A DNA stretch of 64,000 nucleotides from Marthasterias glacialis (GCA_911728455.2 OU452238.1:10175065-10239064); one strand, 5' to 3'. Counted from the first letter of the stretch, positions 21,400 to 34,172 are shown. Program-made: numbers and translations. The notes: generated by a model from the sequence alone, not told the origin.

Positions 21400-23000
21400 T
21401 TCCCGCTGATAATATATACTTCCGTCGCACGATACTTATAACATATAATTGCTACTAAGAATCTTTGGCGAAAATTTTTGTTCTTATTAAATTTGAATAT
21501 TGAATTCATGATCATGTAATTTCAGTTCGTGTCTTTTAATTGGTTTATACGAGCCGTGGTTGTACTCTTAATTAAGCAAAGCAATTAGGTAAGTATTGTA
21601 TCGACGTCAAATGTAAGTTAATTAGTACATAATCTTTGCGTTGTTGAGCATTAATTTCGAAGCAGTTGTTCCTTAGGTTATGTGAGCAAATCAACCTCCA
21701 CATTATGAAATACCCTATAGTCATTATTTAGTTTCTACTTATAGTATTGCATAAAAGTTAAACAGAAAGACGAAAGCCGATCGTGGCGAGTTGCTGATTG
21801 CCTATAATAGAGGATCAATTACAGCGGGGAAAAAACAATCATTTGATGACTGTTTATAGAGCTAAGAGACTTCCACCCCATCAGGAGCATGCTTTTTTCA
21901 ATCTGTGGGGGATGGGTGGAGGTGAGGAGGGCATAATGTGCCCCTCTGTATTTTCCAAAGTTCGTGGCCGATTTTCTCGAGACTTTTGAAAAAGGTTCAT
22001 TAAACGTAACGGTGCAAGGAAAAAACAAATACAAACGAACATAACAAACAAATAAAAAAACAAACAAACAAGCCAACAACCCAACAGATAACCCAACAAA
22101 CAAACAAACAAGAAAACTAACATTATGGGGTCTGGGTCTCTTCCTTTCCCTTTGGGTAAAGAACCTGATTATACCTGATTATAGGCAAGTTACGGGGTTG
22201 AACAACATTCAGAAATCCATAGTGTTATGTGGAATAAAACTAGCTGGTAATGACACGATCACAATTAAGTAAGGGTAAATAATCGGGTTCTCTTCTTTTT
22301 CTCTCTCCCTTTTTATTCGGGGTGGGGTGTTCATTGCAAAAATATTTGCCTTTATAAATTCACTTATACGTGTATATATATACATAATGTAATCTGTCTG
22401 TAAAGTTTGATTGGCTATCATTTTCCCCGCCTTTTCTTGATTCCTTCCCACAATTTTACTCGCCCCTTTTTTTCTATAGATGGATCTGTTTTTATGTTTG
22501 TGCTCGTTACTGCTTTTGACGGAGGTCCGGTTTGAATCGAAAGCTAAGGCCATCACCCCTACTAGTTTAACATACATACATAATCAAGGTGAATGGGTTG
22601 TGTAATGGTTTATTTTTATGGTTACGACCCTAGATACATTTTGGAAAAAGTCAAAACAGTTGACAGTGAACAGTCTCGCCGTTAAAAGTTGTGAGCAAAA
22701 AATAACGGGATGGGAGCACATTATACTGATAGGGTTAACGTGCATGGACTTGACCACAGCCTTCTTGTTTTGAAACGGGATTGACATTGTGGGTCAGGGT
22801 TGGTGATGATGACTAGGAAGAGAAACAAATAGGCCAGGAATATTAATTGATGTGAAGATTTACATCCGCAGAATGTAGGTGTGTTACCTTTAGTTTGGAA
22901 ATCGTTACCAAGTCAGAAATTGAGTGCTTCTACTACTTCAGTTCGTTGTTATTATTTTTTGTCAGAAGAACCTTTAAAAGATTTTTATTTTTCAAATCAT
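21400..23000. other. no gene seen; A-rich tract near 22020-22110
   Basis: An imperfect CAAA-type run lies at 22040-22110. The 122-codon minus-strand frame at 22209-22577 is Lys- and Asn-rich and ends in simple sequence; it is not convincing. Confidence 0.5.
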
Positions 23001-23002
23001 TA

Positions 23003-23362
23003 TTAAAGGCACTGTACATGATTGTTTTTTTACGAGGATCAAAAACATCATTAGTAAGTTTCAGTCTGAAAACTTACTGTTTGAGAAGTTGATAGTAAAA
23101 CCAATTTTCTGTGAAATATTTCCCTCTACATAAAATGCTGTCACATTCGAGAAAACTGTATCTGAAAACCTAGAAAAACGCAACAGCTGATTTTGGTTGT
23201 TCAAACCGAAATTAAGGACAATCTGTTCACATGCTGAAAAGGGTACATGGTTTTTCACTATTTTCTCCTGACTCAGATGACGGATTAAGCCCAAATTTTC
23301 ACAGGTTTGTTTTTTGCTGTATAAATATTGATCGGACAAAGTAAAAACACTGCACTTAAAAA
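23003..23362 (+). mobile_element. TTAAAGGCACTG-start dispersed repeat, copy
   Basis: It begins ATTAAAGGCACTGTACATG and carries TTCAGTCTGAAAACTTACTG, then CAACAGCTGATTTTGGTTG, then TTTTCACAGGTTTG. The same order of blocks occurs at 50832-51150. Shorter copies occur at 39235-39560 and 53505-53640. It has no coding capacity and is likely a non-autonomous DNA transposon. Confidence 0.75.
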
Positions 23363-24525
23363 AAAAAACGTGAACCCCACATTGAAAAAAAGACAGTTGC
23401 AGTTCCTACCCGAATCAAGCTCTCTTTGTAGCTATAGCCCATACGAAAATCACTGTTACAATTCGCTCGCTTTGCTACGCAGCGCGTAAAAATAACATTA
23501 GTTGAATCATAGTTTAAAACAAAAATACAGTGAAAGGTAACTATAGTAAAGTCTTTGGAAAGATGTATGTGTGTAATGGATTGACAGGTTTATATGAAAA
23601 AATACTGTATTCATCGTTTGTGTCATATGTTGTGTTAATAACAGTTATCCATATTTGTTTTGATTTTTATCCATATTAGATTTTCAAACATTGCTCTTTA
23701 TTTGTCTATATAAGTTGAATGACCTATATACTAAAACACAAACCAGAGTATGGAAGTTAATTTTCACATTCCCTTAAACGGTCATTAAACGGTGCTTATT
23801 TTCGAGGGCTTTTTGTATAAACATCTTTTTGAAATATCTGTTTGAATTATAACAATTGTGGTTGTCACATTTCAAAATCATAATTATCGGCAGCCGTTCA
23901 GTTTGAATAAACCGTTTCTTTGTAATAAAGAAATGATAACAATTCTTGTCGTGTGGTGCTTTTATTATATTATAGCGGCGTGCACACTTATCTATTTATT
24001 GCAATGCAATAATCATGATGTGCCCATTCAGTGGTTTGAAGATGTGTCATGATCCATGAATTTCGAGTTTTGTCATTGATTAAATCGAAATGAAGACTGA
24101 TTCATAATAACGAAATGGAATTGAAGTGGCGGCTCGTAGTCACTTAAAATAATGGTACGGCCGTTGAAACATTCCCATCCTTAAAAACAAGCTTTCTCTA
24201 AATTGACATTTTGTCATTTTGAATATCTCAGGTGTGTTTCTTCGATTGTCATAAAGAGAACGGTTTCGATCGGATTTTAGATTTAAGTAACTTGTTATAA
24301 GAAGTAAAGAATTAACAGTAACTCCAAAAGTAATAAAACGTGGCAATTAACCCTATCTGGACCGGCTTTTTTGTGGTTTGTTTCCCCATTTTTTTAATTA
24401 AAAATCGTAATTTCTGTATTTTTTGTCCAAATGTTTTGAAACTGGGCAAACGTGTTCATTTAAAATAATCAATATAATTACAACCTAATTTACTAACTGG
24501 AGTCAATGTTGGGGTGCTATAATCC
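23363..24525. other. no gene seen
   Basis: AT-rich sequence with short frames only. Confidence 0.55.
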
Positions 24526-24530
24526 ATTCA

Positions 24531-24865
24531 ATAGATCGATTGCGCGACAAATGTTTACATGTCATCACGTGACCTGATGTAGTGGGTACTACGTCATCTC
24601 AGCTGATGGCAAACTACATGCAAATACATACTGTGACCAACAAAGTCACATCAACAGTCAGCTTTTGGTAATAATAACACACTAAGCCTTTTTTTATTAA
24701 AGTTGTATATAGTGACATTGATTTTTATTACATTACTGTTTCATAAACTCCCAGTATTCTACTATACAAAAGGTTTATTTTTGAGTTATGCGTGGGAGTC
24801 GGACGACGATGTAGCCACCCGACTGTTATTTTGTTTGTAATGTAGACCTAAATCACAACAAAAAG
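24531..24865 (-). mobile_element. ATAGACCGAT TIR element, 3' half, inverted
   Basis: The terminus ATAGATCGATTGCGCGAC is followed by TCACGTGACC, CAGCTGATGGCAAACTAC and AGTCGGACGACG. In reverse orientation this matches the right half of the copies at 32759-33218 and 53672-54142. The other half is missing. One terminal base differs (GATC for GACC). Confidence 0.75.
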
Positions 24866-25325
24866 GAATTCTTTTTTGGGAAAAGTCAGACAATTTCGCG
24901 GTGATCAGACGACGTGTTAAAAAGTTACTGGCAAAAAGTATGGTAGAGGGCACACTGTGTCCCCCCCCCCCCCCCCGCCCGCCCTCGGGTCCTGATAGGT
25001 TGAAGGAACATTTTTAATGATGATTTTTGACATCTTCTTTTTTCATCTTCCTTGGGCTACCAGTTCGGTACAAGGTTGGGCTTAAGTTAAGGTTCGGGCT
25101 ACATTCAACTCCAGACTACAATTTAGGTCTTATTTAGTGGCCTCACGGACATAAATGGGTTGGATTTAATGACTCTCAGATTTATGCTAAATTTAATCTG
25201 ATATCTTCGGGTGAAGTAAAATGAAAAATTTTGTCCAAATCGTGTAATAATAATGGATGCGATTCCGTGAACTCTTGGGTATTCTTCTTAATGGCAAATA
25301 GGGTTTCTTGCAGTACCCGATCCGA
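24866..25325. other. no gene seen; C-run at 24960-24976
   Basis: A run of about 17 cytosines is followed by GC-rich sequence. Nothing else was recognised. Confidence 0.5.
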
Positions 25326-25327
25326 CT

Positions 25328-25489
25328 GGCCACCATAGCTTATAAACGAGGCTGTCACGTATCATGATAACGCTCCCCATACCCTTCTAAATAAACCGTT
25401 CTAAATCCGCCTCAGTTATTAAAGTGGATGCTCTGTTGTGATACCGCGATACTAGGCCCTATCATGAGAGGTTTATAAGCAAGGTGGTC
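25328..25489. repeat. imperfect inverted repeat, MITE-like
   Basis: GGCCACCATAGCTTATAAAC at the left and the inverse of GACCACCTTGCTTATAAACC at the right enclose about 120 bases, including ATCATGATA on the left and its inverse TATCATGA on the right. A third related half-site, GGCCTATAAACAC, lies near 25588. No family is recognised. Confidence 0.55.
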
Positions 25490-26585
25490 ATGCTTGAGCG
25501 GCTCGCTAATAAGTGACGATGGCTTTTTGGCGAATCGGTTGCTTGCATGTCACGGGAATTTCCTCTTTGTAGCATGGCCGCCACAGGCCTATAAACACTT
25601 GAACACGCGTTAAAACTCCTCCATGCTCAGTTCCCATTACAATGTAGATTGTCTGCCGCCCTATGGGTGGTGATTACTGCTAATGTTTGCCCTATCAAAG
25701 GTAAAGCACTTAACACACGGCCGTTCGATATAAATTGTAATTTAATCTTGATACTTTTTTAATTAATTGTCTTTATTAAGATTGATTGATTCATCGGGAA
25801 GTCTGGGTAAGTGGTTTAATATTTGTTCATTATATAAAGCAATTCAGTGAATATATCAAGAGTTTATGATAATAAAAAACTGATTAAGTTGAAACAATTA
25901 CAACAATTGATTAATATCAAGGATTATGTTGGGATCATTCGGATACTTGTTTGAACAAGTAGAATTGACGCTCATAATTGCATTTTTTTTTAGTCAAAAA
26001 GAGGAACAATTTGGATTATCCTTCAAGGGCTTTGCTAATGTGTGATCCATCAATTTATTTAAACTTATTTTCACAAAGGTTGGGCGCGTGAAAAAAAGAC
26101 AAGAAACTCAAATTTAGATTTCATTTACGTTAAGGCTGGGAAAACGCATCTACTTTGTTTTAAAAATTACATCCGGGAAGGACGTTGGTTGTCCGAGCAG
26201 TACAATAATTCCGATCCTTTTTACTTATTTTGAACAATGCATAATGTCAAACCTTCACTACTTTTTTGAGATTCACATAATTCAAACAAACATTATTAAA
26301 TGAGAGCTCTAGAAATACGTTAATCACCATCACCAAATCGGACTCATTAAGTCAACTTGACTGAGGAAAATTCTAAAGAGGACTTACCAACTTGCAACTG
26401 GAAATTGCCGTGTGGTCAGGAGTGCCCTGTGGTTGTTTCTGAACCTTAGTTAATTCGATATACTTGTTGACTACATACGTTTCTTTTCAAACTGTCTAAG
26501 GGAGTTCATAGATACAAGATTAGCAATCAGCCAAAATCATAAATCCAACAGACAATCCAGTCTTGCACATAATGTAGCATTAACA
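25490..26585. other. no gene seen
   Basis: The first 250 bases are GC-richer than their surroundings but hold no frame above 60 codons; the rest is AT-rich. Confidence 0.5.
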
Positions 26586-26589
26586 CAGA

Positions 26590-26960
26590 CAAATGTTTGT
26601 AACTCTTGTTATGTAGACATTATCAGATTTTAAAAAAAAAGAAAAAAAGGTACATCCTTCAGATTATATTACGGATTTGTTTTCTTTTCTTCATATAACG
26701 ATAACTTATCCTGAGATGACGACATTTTGTTTGACGAAAAATAAATAATAACGGAAAAAAACCTTCTGTTAAAATTTGAGCATTATCCTTTTGTCCCCCG
26801 CTCAGAGACAAAGGTAAATGTTTCAATTTTTGTAGACATTATAAGATATTAAAACAAGGATGCATCAAACTACTTCCAATTACATTACGGGTTTGTTTTG
26901 TTCATAACTTATCTTGAGATGACGACATTTTGTTTTAGGAAAAATAAATAATAACAAATT
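26590..26960. repeat. tandem duplication, period about 203 bp
   Basis: GTAGACATTAT, then TTACGG(A/G)TTTGTTTT, then GAGATGACGACATTTTGTTT, then AAAAATAAATAATAAC occur in the same order twice, offset by about 203 bases. The copies are diverged. Confidence 0.75.
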
Positions 26961-28780
26961 TTTGTGTGTGATTTTTTTAATTTATAATAGTTTGTATCAG
27001 GCCCTCTGGTATTTTTGTTTTATTGGCCATAATTGTTGTGTATATAATAGTGGTGTGTCAGTTTATTAAATAAACTGTTAGTATGGGGACGTGGTAAAAA
27101 TGTGGTTACAGTTAAATTATGTTGAAAAGGGTCACTAACACAATCAAACTTTATCATGCTGTATACTGTGTACACAACTGTAAGGTTCTCAACACACACA
27201 ATAGCAATCAACATCTCTAATTTTCAATGCAAAATATAAAGGCACCAGACTGTTGTTGTTCTTAAGGCCTCGTTTTTTTTTTTTGTTTTTTTTTTTTTTT
27301 TTTTGGGGGGGGTTATTGTTGAGAAACAAAATGGATGCACAGTTAGTGAATATTTTTTTCTAACAACCCAAGAAAACGAAGTCCCACGTGCACTCAATCT
27401 ACAAATAGAAGTTATTTGACAAATTGATGGGGTCTGCAATTCAATGACAATTTAATCAACATTACGGACCAAGTGCTTGTTTCTATTTGAAAAGCCAAAC
27501 CTTGGGCTTGCATTCTCATTGGGTAGCCTACGTTTCGGTCACGTCAGTTGCTTATAATTTACGACGTCTGTTCTTAAAAGTGATACCTGTTGACGATTCA
27601 CGTGATTCATAATATTTCAGTGCGCCACCAGGAACTTGGCTTGCGAGGGCATTTTAATTGAAGACTGTTTGCATTCTAGACTGGTACTTTAAAAACAGTA
27701 CTTAAAGGAGCATCAACATAGTTTTTGTAAAGCACATGACCACTCAAAAAACAACTAAACTTAATTAATAAGCTTTTAATTTAAAGGAGATCTTAACTTT
27801 TCAAATATAACGGACTTCAGTTCGATTAACGATACAGGGGGCGTTCGAGAATTTCATACGATCTTCACTTTTCCCCATTATATTCAGTCTGAAAAACGGC
27901 TTCTCTGTAAGGCAAACGTTTGGTGGCGCACTGTATTGTTTGTAACGCGCAATGTTGTTTTATGTACACTTTGACCCGCCCTCAAAGTATCAGTAAAAAG
28001 TAAACTATCACGTGCTCCATAATAAGGGGCGCACATGCGTGTTTTGCCAGATTGTGCCTCAATATGCACCAGTGTGCAGACGGATCAAAGTTGAAAGTTG
28101 CTCATTGCAGCAAAACAATAAATTATGGAGGGCAAAGAAGTAGATAAACGGTGGTACATAGGTGTACCGGTAGTGATTATGTAGCAGTCATCAAATGAGG
28201 CTAGAGGGAGGTTTAAAAGACGCCAGCCAAGGAAAAAGATTAAAATGTAGCGGTAAATTGTTCCACAATAAAAGAAGCGGCAGGGGTAGCTAAGTTACCA
28301 AGTTACCTCAATCGTCGACTACAAAAATTCCTTTGCTTGAGTGATACAAAGTCTTGCTTTCGCTCACCAAAGAACCCGTGTTCCACAAACCTATTTTTGG
28401 AGCTTTTATTTTCAAAAAAAATAATAATAATTGAATGGGAGTTAAAAATTAACACTTCACCATTCGCAGATGAATAATTGGTCTGGCAAGTCCTTATATA
28501 GGGGTGGGGCTAGGGATAATGAAAGTGGGTGTTTTACAAACCGCGAGATTCTCAACGTCTTCACTTTCCATTTCATGACAATTTTAATTTAACTATTCAC
28601 AAAAGCATCTTTTAAGCATATTGTTATGTCCTTCAAATGATTTTTTTGCATTCATGTAATGTGGAAGTAAACGAAAAATTGAAATCTAAATTTGAAAAAG
28701 ATACCCATGTGGTTCTATTATATTACCACAATTTTAGAGAGAAGAAAAAAAAGAATACAACGAGGACTTTTAGCTATGAA
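26961..28780. other. no gene seen; T-run and G-run at 27273-27312
   Basis: A T-run of about 30 bases is interrupted by one G and followed by eight G. Minus-strand frames here read through simple sequence. Confidence 0.55.
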
Positions 28781-28910
28781 ATTGGACGCCACTTTGTACA
28801 GTTTCTACATTTTACCGAGCGTGATATTTTAATTGCTTTGGGGCTATTGGACGCCACTTCGTACAGTTGCCACATTTGCTGAGCGTCATATTTTAATTGC
28901 ATTAGGGCCG
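28781..28910. repeat. 65-bp tandem duplication
   Basis: ATTGGACGCCACTTTGTACA at 28781 and ATTGGACGCCACTTCGTACA at 28846 begin two adjoining copies that both end in ATATTTTAATTGC. There are about ten differences between them. Confidence 0.85.
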
Positions 28911-31900
28911 AGTCAAGTAGGGCCCTCTGACTAGTTTTTGAAAAGCAATGCGCTTTATTTTGACCCAGATAGTACTTCTTTTATAAAGGGCTTATTCATC
29001 AAGCCCTTTTTGTTAGCTAGTTTCTTGTTACGTTGTTTTATCAGCCTCCCTTTTGTTCAAAACGAAAAGGAATGTTTAATGTATTAGGTTTCACCTTCCA
29101 AATCTGTTGTAAGCCATTTTGGTTCATACCAGGACGAGATCTTAGCGCGAGCCATGTTCAATACCACAACAGTCCCACCTCCATTGATAGTCCCCCAAAA
29201 AAAGTCAAAGGAAACGAAGACAATGCGGTTATATTTTGTGACACGATTTATTCGTGCCGTTTGAAGTCGCACAAGTAAACGCATTGATTGTGAATATTCA
29301 TGGACTCCGCAACCAAAACTAAAAATTGGAAATGTGTAAAAGAGTTAGAGTACACAAAGTGGTGTTTTCTGCAAACAAAATGGGGTTGGAGTACATTTAA
29401 TGTTGGCGACGGTTCAAATCAGGGGGAGAGTGGGTACGATTGAAGATGTTCAGAATTATGGGGTGGTTGAGGAGAGGTTTTTAAGGTATTAAGTACTCCG
29501 TGCACGATGCCACAGAAGTTCAAATCGTACTTAACGATAATTTGCTTAACATTTATTTGAAAAGCAGGTATATTTGGACAGTAGTTTATAATAACATTTT
29601 ATTGGTGAACTTGGACCAGACAATACTGTTATGCATTATGATTTTTTGATTAAACAGCAATCCGTGAATTAATGAGCATCATGTAAGGTTCTAACGGCGT
29701 GCACAAAAAAAGCAGAACATAATATTGATAACAATAATCGAAAATATTTATTTAATAAAAATACATTTGTAGAAGTAATGTTGACATAATACGAAAATAG
29801 CAAAAACTGCGCCTTCGGTCAATTTGTAATCTATTAATTTATTCAGACTTAAATTTATCTTTCAAAATGTCGAAACGAATGTGCGTAGAATATTTTTAGC
29901 ACATCATAACGCAAATGTAACATGACATTCCTCATGGCTCATACCATTTCATGCACCCTTTTTTTCAATCAGTACAAATCCTTTGATGATATTTTAATCA
30001 ACCAATTCTGTTTGTAACGGCTCATGGTGTCAGGCCTTTAGCTTGTCGTTTCTTATTACTTCTGTCTTCATTGCTTCCTTATCAAATGCAATGTGTCAAT
30101 TAATTTGTTTTCAAGATCCCAAGCTATGAAACTCGTGTGTTATAAAAGTCGTTGACGTTTTTCCGGTCCTGGATCGTGCGCTTGATTTCCGTCATGGTGT
30201 GGGAAATTCGTAGCAATAAGCAAAAAGTACGGTATTGATTTTGCTTTTGAAAGTGTTGAACTTGCTACGTTCAAATCTCTTGTTTACCATAAATAGTTCT
30301 CAGAATTTACACTTTGAATGGAGTTGTGTGTGTGTGTGTGTGTGTGTGTTTTTCCCCCGTTTTTTCATTAACCTTTTTAAGAGAGTATGATACCTTTTTC
30401 GTTTTGTTTGAACACAAAGGTTATTTAAATTCACCCAAGTTCCCTGTACTGTAACCCATAGGCCTGACTATGCCTATGAAAAGACAACAAAGAAATGTTC
30501 AGAACTGCGTAAGGAGAATCAAGTTAGTAAACCTAGGTAGGACTGACAATCAAATCCACAGGCAACGCTCTCCGTTTCATGCTGAGCAATGAACCGTGGA
30601 TAACAAGTATGATTACTGGCGTGTCGTTTGTGAATAATTGCTGGCGTATGGTAACCAGACCGCAAAGCCTCAGGACTAACTGTCCCTTTTTTCCTTCTTT
30701 TCTCCCCCACTCCCCCACCCCCCCCCCTCTCTCTCTCTTCCTCTCTTTCTCTCGGAAAGAAAGTCTTAAACGTGCATGAACTTTTTGAAACTTGTTAATA
30801 TCATCTCTTTAAAAGAGGTCTGTAGGTTTGTCGTCAGGTTTGAAGAAGTTTTCGACGGTCGGCTTTGAAACAGTCGATCTTAGCGGTCGAACTCTACCTC
30901 CAAATCTTATTTGCGAATAGATGCAGTCATTTATGCCAGTCACGTCTGAGCGTGAAAAAGGGCGAGGCGTTTGCAAACTACCTTGACAAACAGCCAAACA
31001 ACTCTGGTTAAAGACGCAAAACAGGTGCTGATTGATTATTGTCGTGGGGAAAACAATGATTAGTTTCAGTTTGAAATCTGACTGAACATAAAGTTCATAC
31101 CAATACCGATCTCAGAAATATTTCTGCCTGAAATATTAATAGAGTCGAGACAATTTTCAAGACACCACGATCAGCATTGCTTTGAATTTTTTGCCGTGAT
31201 CAAAACAAGCTATACAAGAACGCGCACAATAGAAACAGAATTTTCAAAGATTGGTTCGAAGGTTCGTTTTACATCAAAACTACAGATAGAAAACAATTCA
31301 CCCTTCCAAAAGTAAAGGCTGTTAAACTTCCTTAAAAAGAAAGAACAAGAAAAAAAGAAACACACACGCAACCTCGTATTTTTCTTGACCCCGTTAATCG
31401 AGAACTTTGTTTGGTTTTCCATCGTTTACTTGTCATAACACCAGTATCCCTTTTATGTTGAAGTTCTCGGTTTCAACGGTTAAACACCCAACACACATTT
31501 ATATAAACTGCACATTGGGGCTATTGAAACCATACATTTATTGAAATCATCATTAATATAAGAAGTGAAATAAAAAAGGAGGCCTTACGAGGCCTTTGCG
31601 TAGCCTCGTTTCCAAAGGATCAATGAGGTTACTTCCTCTAGATAAAAAAGCCACACAGTTTAATTGATCAAACTTTTACTAGTGAACTTAAATAGAAAGG
31701 CCTACAAACCAATGATTCTTTCACGGGGGCGGACGCGATATTGCGCAATTCCGAAGGCCGTCACTATCGGAACCCGTCCATTGTAGTAGAGGGTTGTTCC
31801 TTCTCTAATAAATCAAGAACACAAACGAATTTTTAAATTAACACGTTTGTGATACTTAGTTCAATTTCTATGAATGTATGATAAATTATGCTTTTGAAAA

Positions 31901-32300
31901 CAAGTCCATAGACTAATAAATTCACCTTGAAAGACAAAAGAGGAGAAAAAGCAGCAACGACAACACAATAATCACAGCGTCTGCTGCAGTTGACTACGTG
32001 GTGAGCAGCGGCGCGAAGCCAGTTTGATACAATGTGGACACCCCTAAACACTGCCAAAATGTTCATCTAGTTCGGAAAAACTTATCAGCCTACCCCGCAC
32101 TTTTTGCTATTAATGGAAAGAACAAATAGTGTTCTTTAATATCTGAAAGAATGAACAAAATCTGTTAGTTCTCACCAATCGATATTTGTAGTTTTAAAAA
32201 TAAACGTGCCAAAAGAAAGCAATCGCCAAACGAGTGGTTTGTATACGTTGTTTTGCATTAAATATATTGTACTGTACAATTGTGTACACAGTATACAATG
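28911..32300. other. no gene seen; TG-run and pyrimidine tract
   Basis: A (TG)n tract of about 12 units lies at 30325-30349. A C/T tract lies at 30700-30754. All frames are below 90 codons and unremarkable. Confidence 0.5.
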
Positions 32301-32302
32301 TG

Positions 32303-32408
32303 ATGTGGTCCATGCTGTTTTGGACACCCGAGGGGGCAGATGGCACCCGAGGCAAAGCCGAGGGTGCCATCGGCCCCCCGAGGGTGTCCAAAACAGCATG
32401 GACCACAT
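32303..32408. repeat. near-perfect GC-rich palindrome, about 106 bp
   Basis: The left arm begins ATGTGGTCCATGCTGTTTTG and the right arm is its inverse, ending CAGCATGGACCACAT. The outer 27 bases of each arm pair perfectly. The inner part (GGACACCC, GATGGCACCC, CCGAGG) pairs with a few mismatches and indels, leaving only AAA at the tip. Flanking AT-rich sequence also contains GTGTACAC palindromes. The unusual density of stop-free frames on both strands here follows from the palindrome. It is likely a foldback transposon or MITE. Confidence 0.88.
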
Positions 32409-32513
32409 ATCACAGCATGACAACAATTGTTTTGTTATACCATGGTATTAGGATTGTTAAAAAGGCCCTTACCGACATAGTTTGCAGACGACATTATTCA
32501 ATTCAACAAAAGC

Positions 32514-32758
32514 ATGGAGATGGCGGCAGTAGGCGGTCGATTAAAATTTTTTTATCAACCAAAATGTATTAACTGGTCCCTATCGCGAGCATCATATCGA
32601 AAGTATAGTAGCGTGCACAGTACCAGTAGTTGCATTGTAACTTCTTTCTCAGGTAGTACCGCTAATCTGGTTTTACAGATCGATGGGGAAGATGAAAATA
32701 ATGTTCTGAGAACGATCTTGGTAGTGGACACGGGCGACATGACCTACCTCTTTCTCGG
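32514..32758. other. segment upstream of TIR-element homology, 95-codon frame
   Basis: A plus-strand frame (32514-32801) runs through this segment into the TIR element; it reads MEMAAVGGRLKFFYQ at its start and has an acidic patch IDGEDENN. This DNA is absent from the other copies of the element. It could be a captured exon or simply neighbouring sequence. I do not recognise the protein. Confidence 0.2.
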
Positions 32759-33218
32759 CCGCGATCGCACACTTTTTAACACACGAATTTCAAAGTTTTG
32801 AAGCTGAATCATCCAAAGATATAGCTTTCCGTCTATTTGAAATTTCGCAAGGCTAGATATTATTGCTCACTTTTACAACGTTCTTAACCCTTTTTTACAG
32901 TGATTTTGGCCAAACAAAACAACATGTGGGTGGCTACATAGTCGTCCGACGCCGGTAGTGCATAACTCAAAATAACCCTCTTTTGTAGTAAAATACTGGT
33001 AGCTTATGAAACAGTAATGTGATTGGTATCAATGTCACAACATACAACTTTAATATAATGGCTTAGTAACTGTGTTATTATTACCAAAAGCCGACTGTGG
33101 GTGTGACTCTGTCGGTCACGGCATGTATTTGCACGTAGTTTGCCATCAGCTGAGATGACGTAGTACCCACTTCAGGTCACGTAATGACATGTAACCATCG
33201 GTTGTGCAATCGGTCTAT
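32759..33218 (+). mobile_element. ATAGACCGAT TIR element, right half
   Basis: Homology to the intact copy begins near GCGATCGCACAC and continues through TTTGAAGCTGAATCATCCA, TTTTTTACAGTGATTT, AGTCGTCCGACGCCGGTAGT and CAGGTCACGTAATGACATG to the terminus GCAATCGGTCTAT. It belongs with the 24.5- and 53.7-kb copies (CCAAAAGCCGACT) rather than with the 11.0- and 61.8-kb copies. The terminal GCAATCGGTCTA is repeated once more at 33221-33232. Confidence 0.82.
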
Positions 33219-33234
33219 TCGCAATCGGTCTAAT

Positions 33235-34140
33235 GAGCTCTGCTCACTTGTGCAGCTCGTTTGTGAATGAGGTTGATGGCGCGCTTTACTTTTCACCACG
33301 TCCACCCCCCCCCCCCGATCCTTTGAATCTCCACAAACTCTCAGAAGCGGGGGGGGGGGCAGCCTTGATTGAAGTTCGCGTGCTCCCTCAAAACATTTTT
33401 AATAGGGTAATGGTAAATCAAGTTTACTTAAAAATCCCTAATTCCACCCAATCATTCTAGAATATGCCATCGAGGAGGGGATACCTCTGTTTCCCCCGGA
33501 TCCAAGATTAGGTTCTCAGGGATGAAAGGCCAAGGGACACTATTCTAGAGTTATCCCAGATGAACCAAAAGTTGTTAGAGACTTAATCTAAGCTACAGTG
33601 ATACACCATCGGCTCGTGGAAACGACACTTAATGCTTCTTCTATAAACACCCCCATTCAACCAAAGCTGAATGTTGCATGAAATAAATTTAATGAAATCC
33701 TCAATTTAACATAAATTGCATTCAACCTTTCTTCGAAAAACATGACCAGTTAAAAGTAGTCATGTTTTTCGGAGAAAAAATTCCGTTTATGCTGCTTCAT
33801 AAAGGATTTTGTGAATGTTTTTGTTGACGGCTTAAAAATTAAGAACTCTGTTTGAGGGACAAAATAGTCATACAATACAAAATCTCAAACGAAAATGTTC
33901 TCCAATATAGTTACAAAATAAAGCCCTCGTTGCAATTATCTCAAACGCTTTAGCTTTAAATCATCGATCAGAAACAATACTCATAACCAATTAAGAAGCA
34001 TTAAGGGTACAAAACATGAACATAACTATTTTATCTGAAACGATATGTGACGATGGGTCTGGGGCCTGCTGTGATCCAACAAAATAAATATATAATCCTC
34101 TCAAAAAAAAACCCAAACAAACAGACAAAATCAAACAAAA
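33235..34140. other. no gene seen; C-run and G-run
   Basis: C-run at 33305-33316 and G-run at 33349-33359. The remainder is AT-rich with short frames. Inverted CATGACCAGTTAAAA and TAGTCATG half-sites lie near 33741-33765. Confidence 0.5.
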
Positions 34141-34144
34141 ACAA

Positions 34145-34172
34145 CAAACAAACAAACAAACAAACAAACAAC
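34145..34172. repeat. (CAAA)n microsatellite
   Basis: About seven CAAA units inside a longer A/C-rich patch (34105-34185). Confidence 0.9.

Noticed and set aside
21164..21515. Repeat-peptide frames on both strands over array C
   Set aside because: Same cause as in array B; the translation is pure minisatellite.
27224..27439. 71-codon minus-strand frame with a lysine run
   Set aside because: Encoded by the T-run at 27273-27303.
32172..32572. Four overlapping 70-112 codon frames on both strands
   Set aside because: They follow from the GC-rich palindrome, whose two arms encode the same sequence on opposite strands.
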